From: UBA6197 sp047638075
GTDB taxonomy: Bacteria > Pseudomonadota > Alphaproteobacteria > Rhodobacterales > Rhodobacteraceae
Length of the DNA stretch: 16,326 nucleotides
NCBI RefSeq assembly: GCF_047638075.1
Contig: NZ_JBLJBV010000012.1
Location: 1-16,326 of the forward strand
Reading direction: 5' to 3'
Positions 12,867 through 16,326 of this stretch are shown here, one piece after another; positions within the stretch are counted from its first letter, which is position 1; each line of letters begins with the position of its first letter. The notes beneath the pieces were generated by a model that made no database searches, had not been told where the DNA came from, and saw only the letters and a program-made list of their open reading frames with translations. Made by a program: the position numbers and the translations under genes.

Positions 12867-15146
12867 TCAGCCGTAACTTTCGACACTCATCCCCGCCAAA
12901 GCCGCCATATTCAGTAGGCCGCGCACTGTGATCGAGGGGGTTGCGATATGGGCAAGATTGCCCATACCCATCAAAATCGGGCCGACCTCAATTCCCTCGG
13001 CAACCGATTTCAGGATGTTGCGGGTCGCGCCCGCAGCATCGGTATTTGCGTAGACCAGCACATTGGCCTTTCCGGTCAGCCGCCCACCGGGGAACAGCCG
13101 TTCGCGTAATTCCGGGTCAAGGGCGGCATCGGTGTGCATTTCGCCCTCATATTCAAAATCAAGCTTCATCTGATCCAGGATAGCCAAGGCGCCACGCATC
13201 ACGCGACCTGACCGGCTATCAAGGTTGCCAAACTGAGACCCCGAACACAGCGCGATCTTTGGCGCGATGCCAAAGCGGCGAACATGGCGCGCGGCGGCAA
13301 CTACCGTTTCGGCCAGCTGTTCGGCCGTTGGTTCAATATGAACATGCGTGTCAGCCACAAACAGCGGCCCCTTGTCCAGCAAAACCAGTGACATTGACCC
13401 AACCGGGTGCACGATATCGCTGGCCAATACTTTGGTCACATAGCGTAAATGCCAACGATATTCGCCAAAAGTTCCGCAGATCATGCTATCGGCATCACCG
13501 CGTTTAACCGCAATCGCCGCAATCGCGGTGCTGTTCGTGCGAATGACCGCACGCGCAAGATCCGGCGAGGCGCCGCGGCGGTGCATGATCTGATGATAGG
13601 TCGTCCAGTAATCGCGGTAACGAACATCGCTTTCCGGGTTGATCAGCTGAAAGTCGATATCCGCACGGATACCCAGGCCTGCACGCTTCAACCGGCTTTC
13701 AACGACCTCCGGACGCCCGATCAGGGTGACGGATTCGCCGGTTTCCTCAAACAGGGTCTGGGCTGCACGCAGCACCCGCTCATCCTCGCCTTCGGCAAAA
13801 ATGATCCGACGCTTGGAATTGCGCGCCGAGGCATAGACCGGGCGCATCACCATCGACGAGCGGATCACCTGGCCGCGCAGACGCTCGCGGTATTCATCCA
13901 GATCAATCATGCGGGTTGCCACACCGCTATCGATTGCAGCCTTGGCAACCGCATGGGCGATAGTGGGCAAAAGCCGCGGGTCAAACGGTTTCGGGATCAG
14001 GTATTCGGGCCCAAAGGTCAGCGCCTCACCGGCGTAGGCCTGGCCGACCTCGGCTGCTGCGGGTTCGCGGGCCAGCCCGGCAATCGCCTCGGCGCAGGCC
14101 AGTTTCATCGCTTCGTTGATCTCGGTCGCGCCCACATCCAGCGCACCGCGGAAGATGAACGGGAAACACAGAACGTTATTGACCTGGTTGGGGTAATCGC
14201 TGCGCCCCGTGGCGATGATCGCGCCGGGCGATGCCTCACGCGCAATCTCGGGCATGATTTCGGGCGTCGGGTTGGCCAGCGCAAAGATAATCGGGTTCGG
14301 GGCCATCTTGGCAACCATTTCGGCGGTCAACAGGCCCGGGCCCGACACCCCAAGGAACAGGTCCGCCCCGGTCATCGCGTCTTCGATCGAGCGCAAATCA
14401 GTCTTGCGGGCAAACTCGGCCTTTTCGGCGGTCAGGTTGTTGCGCTCAGTATGCACCACGCCCTTGGAATCGAGCATGGTGATATTTTCTTTGCGCACGC
14501 CCAGAACCATAAACATTTTCAGGCAGGCAATCCCCGCAGCGCCAGCCCCAAGCCCGACAACCTTGATGTCCTCGACCTTTTTGCCGACAACACGCAGCGC
14601 ATTTGATGCAGCAGCGGTGGCTACAATCGCGGTGCCGTGCTGATCGTCGTGAAAGACCGGGATTTTCATCCGTTCCTTGCACAGCTTTTCAACAATAAAG
14701 CACTCAGGGGCCTTGATGTCTTCCAGGTTCACGGCGCCAAAAGTCGGCTCCAGCCGGCAGACCAGATCGGCCAGCTTTTCCGGGTCGGTTTCGTTCACTT
14801 CGATATCAAAGCAATCGATTCCCGCGAATTTCTTGAACAGAACCGCCTTGCCTTCCATCACCGGTTTTGACGCTTGCGCGCCGATGTCGCCCAGGCCCAG
14901 AACCGCTGTCCCGTTCGAGATGACGGCAACAAGGTTGCCCTTGGCGGTATAGCGGACCGCGTCGGCAGGGTTCTTTTCTATCTCAAGGCAGGCGTCGGCC
15001 ACACCGGGGGAATAGGCGTTTGACAGATCGCGGCCCGTCGCCATGGGTTTAGTGGCACGGATTTCCAGTTTCCCTGGCTTGGGAAACTCATGATAATCCA
15101 AGGCCTCCTGGCGTGCGCTTAGCTTTTTCTCATCTTTTATCAACAT
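12867..15146 (-). CDS. maeB: NADP-type malic enzyme with C-terminal phosphotransacetylase-like domain
   Basis: A 759-residue MaeB-type enzyme converting malate to pyruvate and CO2 with reduction of NAD(P)+, in the cytosol. The N-terminal malic domain contains Tyr45 (AYSPGVA), the likely catalytic Lys100 (VMEGKAVLFKKFAGID) and metal ligands E142-D143 (VNLEDIKAPE) with D167-D168 (FHDDQHGTA). A Rossmann GLGAGAAG follows (about 198-205). From about residue 430 a phosphate acetyltransferase-like domain begins (RRIIFAEGEDERVLRAAQ), which in this class is regulatory and not catalytic. The length equals that of the family. The ATG at 15146 has AGGAGGG 5-6 nt upstream, and this ribosome site overlaps the gap stop codon. 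That implies co-transcription and possibly coupling. A role in gluconeogenic or C4-acid metabolism and NADPH supply is likely. Confidence 0.95.
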   Translation of the reverse strand: MLIKDEKKLSARQEALDYHEFPKPGKLEIRATKPMATGRDLSNAYSPGVADACLEIEKNPADAVRYTAKGNLVAVISNGTAVLGLGDIGAQASKPVMEGKAVLFKKFAGIDCFDIEVNETDPEKLADLVCRLEPTFGAVNLEDIKAPECFIVEKLCKERMKIPVFHDDQHGTAIVATAAASNALRVVGKKVEDIKVVGLGAGAAGIACLKMFMVLGVRKENITMLDSKGVVHTERNNLTAEKAEFARKTDLRSIEDAMTGADLFLGVSGPGLLTAEMVAKMAPNPIIFALANPTPEIMPEIAREASPGAIIATGRSDYPNQVNNVLCFPFIFRGALDVGATEINEAMKLACAEAIAGLAREPAAAEVGQAYAGEALTFGPEYLIPKPFDPRLLPTIAHAVAKAAIDSGVATRMIDLDEYRERLRGQVIRSSMVMRPVYASARNSKRRIIFAEGEDERVLRAAQTLFEETGESVTLIGRPEVVESRLKRAGLGIRADIDFQLINPESDVRYRDYWTTYHQIMHRRGASPDLARAVIRTNSTAIAAIAVKRGDADSMICGTFGEYRWHLRYVTKVLASDIVHPVGSMSLVLLDKGPLFVADTHVHIEPTAEQLAETVVAAARHVRRFGIAPKIALCSGSQFGNLDSRSGRVMRGALAILDQMKLDFEYEGEMHTDAALDPELRERLFPGGRLTGKANVLVYANTDAAGATRNILKSVAEGIEVGPILMGMGNLAHIATPSITVRGLLNMAALAGMSVESYG

Positions 15147-15155
15147 TATACCCTC

Positions 15156-16154
15156 CTATTGGCGGCGCGCGATCAGACGCGCCATATCCAGCATACGGTT
15201 GGAAAAACCGCTTTCGTTGTCATACCAGCCAAATACCCGTAACAAATCTGATGGCGCCATGGAGGTTTCATCGGGGCAAATGATCAGGGATTCAGGGCGA
15301 CCGCGCAGATCGCTGGAAACCAGCGGATCATCGCACCAACCCAAAACCGGTATTGTGCGTGTCGCTGCAAACAGAGCCTTGTTCACATCATCAACGGTCG
15401 CCGCGGTGCGAATGCGCACCACAAGATCGATGCTGGAGACGCTGGCCGTTGGCACCCGGATGGCACGCGCTTCGATCAGGCCGGCCAGATGGGGCAATAC
15501 CCGGTCGATCAGTCGCGCGGCGCTGGTCGTTGTGGGTATCATCGAAAGGGCCGCGGCGCGGCTGCGCGTCAGATCCCCGCGAGGGGCGTCTATCGTGGGC
15601 TGACTGCCGGTATAGCAATGTACCGTCGTCATCTGCCCGCTCTCAATGCCGAATGTATCGTCCAGAACCCGCACCAACGGCGCAAGCGCGTTGGTGGTGC
15701 AGGACGCGTTTGAGATGATCTGCTGATCGGTCAGCATGTGTTCATTTGCACCAAGAACAACGGTGATGTCGGCCCCTTCAGAGGGCCCCGAGACAAGAAC
15801 CGCCTTGGCCCCGGCGACCAGCCCGCGCCCGCTGGCCATGCGGTCATTCGCGGCACCCGTACACTCCAACACCACATCGACGCCGGAAAGGTCCAACGCC
15901 CGCAGATCCGGCTCACAGTGAAATGGGATACGCTGTCCATCGACAATCAACGCAGCCGGCTCGGTCTGGATGGTTCCGGGGTAAACCCCCGCGATGCTGT
16001 CATACTGAAAAAGATAAGCGCAGGTTTTCAATGGCGCAATGTCATTGATCAGCACAAGATCGAATTCGCCCTTATTTCGCGCCAACAGGCGTGCAATGGT
16101 CCGGCCGATCCGCCCAAACCCATTGATGGCGATACGCGTCTTGCCCGATGTCAT
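15156..16154 (-). CDS. gap: Glyceraldehyde-3-phosphate dehydrogenase, type I
   Basis: A 332-residue type I GAPDH, interconverting glyceraldehyde-3-phosphate and 1,3-bisphosphoglycerate. The N-terminus INGFGRIGRTIAR is the NAD(P)-binding fold, with N37-D38 after the second strand. Catalytic Cys152 is in SNASCTTNALAPL and His179 in MTTVHCYTG. The segment after His179 (GSQPTIDAPRGDLTRSRAAALSMIPTTTSA) and the C-terminal WYDNESGFSNRM differ from the usual NDQ and YDNEWGYSNR. The change at Trp and Tyr near the nicotinamide suggests a divergent paralogue, perhaps with changed cofactor use; an erythrose-4-phosphate dehydrogenase is less likely. The ATG overlaps the stop of a 43-codon ORF upstream as ATGA. 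Only 9 bp separate it from maeB, so the pair probably acts together in gluconeogenic flux. Confidence 0.92.
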   Translation of the reverse strand: MTSGKTRIAINGFGRIGRTIARLLARNKGEFDLVLINDIAPLKTCAYLFQYDSIAGVYPGTIQTEPAALIVDGQRIPFHCEPDLRALDLSGVDVVLECTGAANDRMASGRGLVAGAKAVLVSGPSEGADITVVLGANEHMLTDQQIISNASCTTNALAPLVRVLDDTFGIESGQMTTVHCYTGSQPTIDAPRGDLTRSRAAALSMIPTTTSAARLIDRVLPHLAGLIEARAIRVPTASVSSIDLVVRIRTAATVDDVNKALFAATRTIPVLGWCDDPLVSSDLRGRPESLIICPDETSMAPSDLLRVFGWYDNESGFSNRMLDMARLIARRQ

Positions 16155-16282
16155 TGTGGTGCCGCTCCCGTTGTGTGAACGGCCGCGATAATCGTAGCCG
16201 TGCCACTGGGTTGCGCAAACCGCCCCCCTTCAGCCATCACTTTAGCAGGAACGGGCGTCCATGATATATGCAGATATGACAT
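16151..16282 (-). CDS. Unidentified 43-codon ORF overlapping the gap start
   Basis: Reading leftward, an ATG at 16282 opens a 43-residue frame that ends in a TGA overlapping the gap ATG (ATGA, 16151-16154). A very strong ribosome site, GGGAGGAGGGG, lies immediately upstream of the start. The peptide begins MSYLHISWTPVPAKVM and ends AAVHTTGAAPQ; it has no recognised domain, signal peptide or clear membrane helix. gap itself has only a distant GGGAG (about 10 nt from the ATG), so translation of this ORF may couple to gap. It could be a real small protein, a translated leader, or a fortuitous frame. Confidence 0.5.
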   Translation of the reverse strand: MSYLHISWTPVPAKVMAEGGRFAQPSGTATIIAAVHTTGAAPQ

Positions 16283-16305
16283 CAACCCCTCCTCCCTTGT
16301 TGATG

Positions 16306-16323
16306 GCCTTGTCAGGACAAGGC
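16306..16323. promoter_or_regulatory. 18-bp palindrome upstream of the gap operon, candidate operator
   Basis: GCCTTGTC-AG-GACAAGGC is a perfect dyad with 8-bp arms, 24 bp upstream of the 43-codon ORF start and about 150 bp upstream of gap. The symmetry and size fit a dimeric repressor or activator site; no regulator is identified. It could instead be a short hairpin ending an upstream transcript outside the window. Confidence 0.45.
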
Positions 16324-16326
16324 GAT

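Noticed and set aside
13449..14606. Long rightward frame (385 codons) antisense to maeB
   Set aside because: It is an antisense shadow of the clear MaeB coding sequence; its translation has no recognisable domain, no ribosome site, and an Arg/Gly/His-rich composition typical of reversed GC-rich codons.
1..16326. tRNA, rRNA or CRISPR array
   Set aside because: I saw no tRNA-like cloverleaf with a CCA-type end, no rRNA segment and no regularly spaced direct repeats in the window; the only repeats noted are isolated dyads.

Overview
The window looks like a chromosomal segment of an alphaproteobacterium, most likely of the Rhodobacterales/Roseobacter type. The main evidence is a complete PhyR-NepR-EcfG general stress response (GSR) locus, a regulatory system confined to Alphaproteobacteria. 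The style of the galactofuranose glycosyltransferases, the MaeB-type malic enzyme and the moderate-to-high GC content fit the same group. The genus cannot be fixed from sequence alone.

Layout, left to right. (1) 1-446: the decayed 3' end of an IS3-family insertion sequence. Its transposase has lost two catalytic residues and carries two 39-bp in-frame insertions, each with a hairpin. (2) 447-5189, leftward: a glycan operon in the order glf (UDP-galactopyranose mutase), GT25 glycosyltransferase, DUF707 protein, GlfT2-like galactofuranosyltransferase. It probably makes and transfers UDP-galactofuranose onto a surface polysaccharide. The IS remnant abuts the 3' end of the last gene. (3) 5190-5700: 511 bp without a convincing gene, containing a perfect 13-bp inverted repeat. 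(4) 5701-7841: four small or membrane stress genes in two divergent pairs: DUF1328 protein / PLDc_N-like membrane protein, and CsbD-like protein / AI-2E-family membrane protein. Each is preceded by a match to the EcfG promoter (GGAAC, 16-17 bp, CGTT; one is degenerate). (5) 7850-11241: the GSR core. A leftward operon nepR-ecfG-histidine kinase has ATGA overlaps at both junctions, and phyR is divergent. The 51-52-residue NepR is encoded by a short frame at 10185-10343. (6) 11335-16282, leftward: an unidentified 43-codon ORF, gap (GAPDH), maeB (malic enzyme with phosphotransacetylase-like domain) and an NCS2 nucleobase permease.

How it works together: the membrane HisKA_2 kinase probably phosphorylates PhyR, which then sequesters NepR and frees EcfG. 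EcfG in turn would transcribe phyR, nepR-ecfG-kinase and the four neighbouring stress genes. The most striking observation is at 10366-10412. The phyR and nepR promoters are not back-to-back but lie on opposite strands of the same DNA, inside a perfect 18-bp inverted repeat. Each strand reads GGAAC-N17-CGTT, so the two promoters face each other and overlap almost completely.

The right-hand genes are metabolic: gap and maeB are nearly contiguous, consistent with joint control of gluconeogenic/C4 carbon flux. The window ends just after an 18-bp palindrome upstream of this operon.
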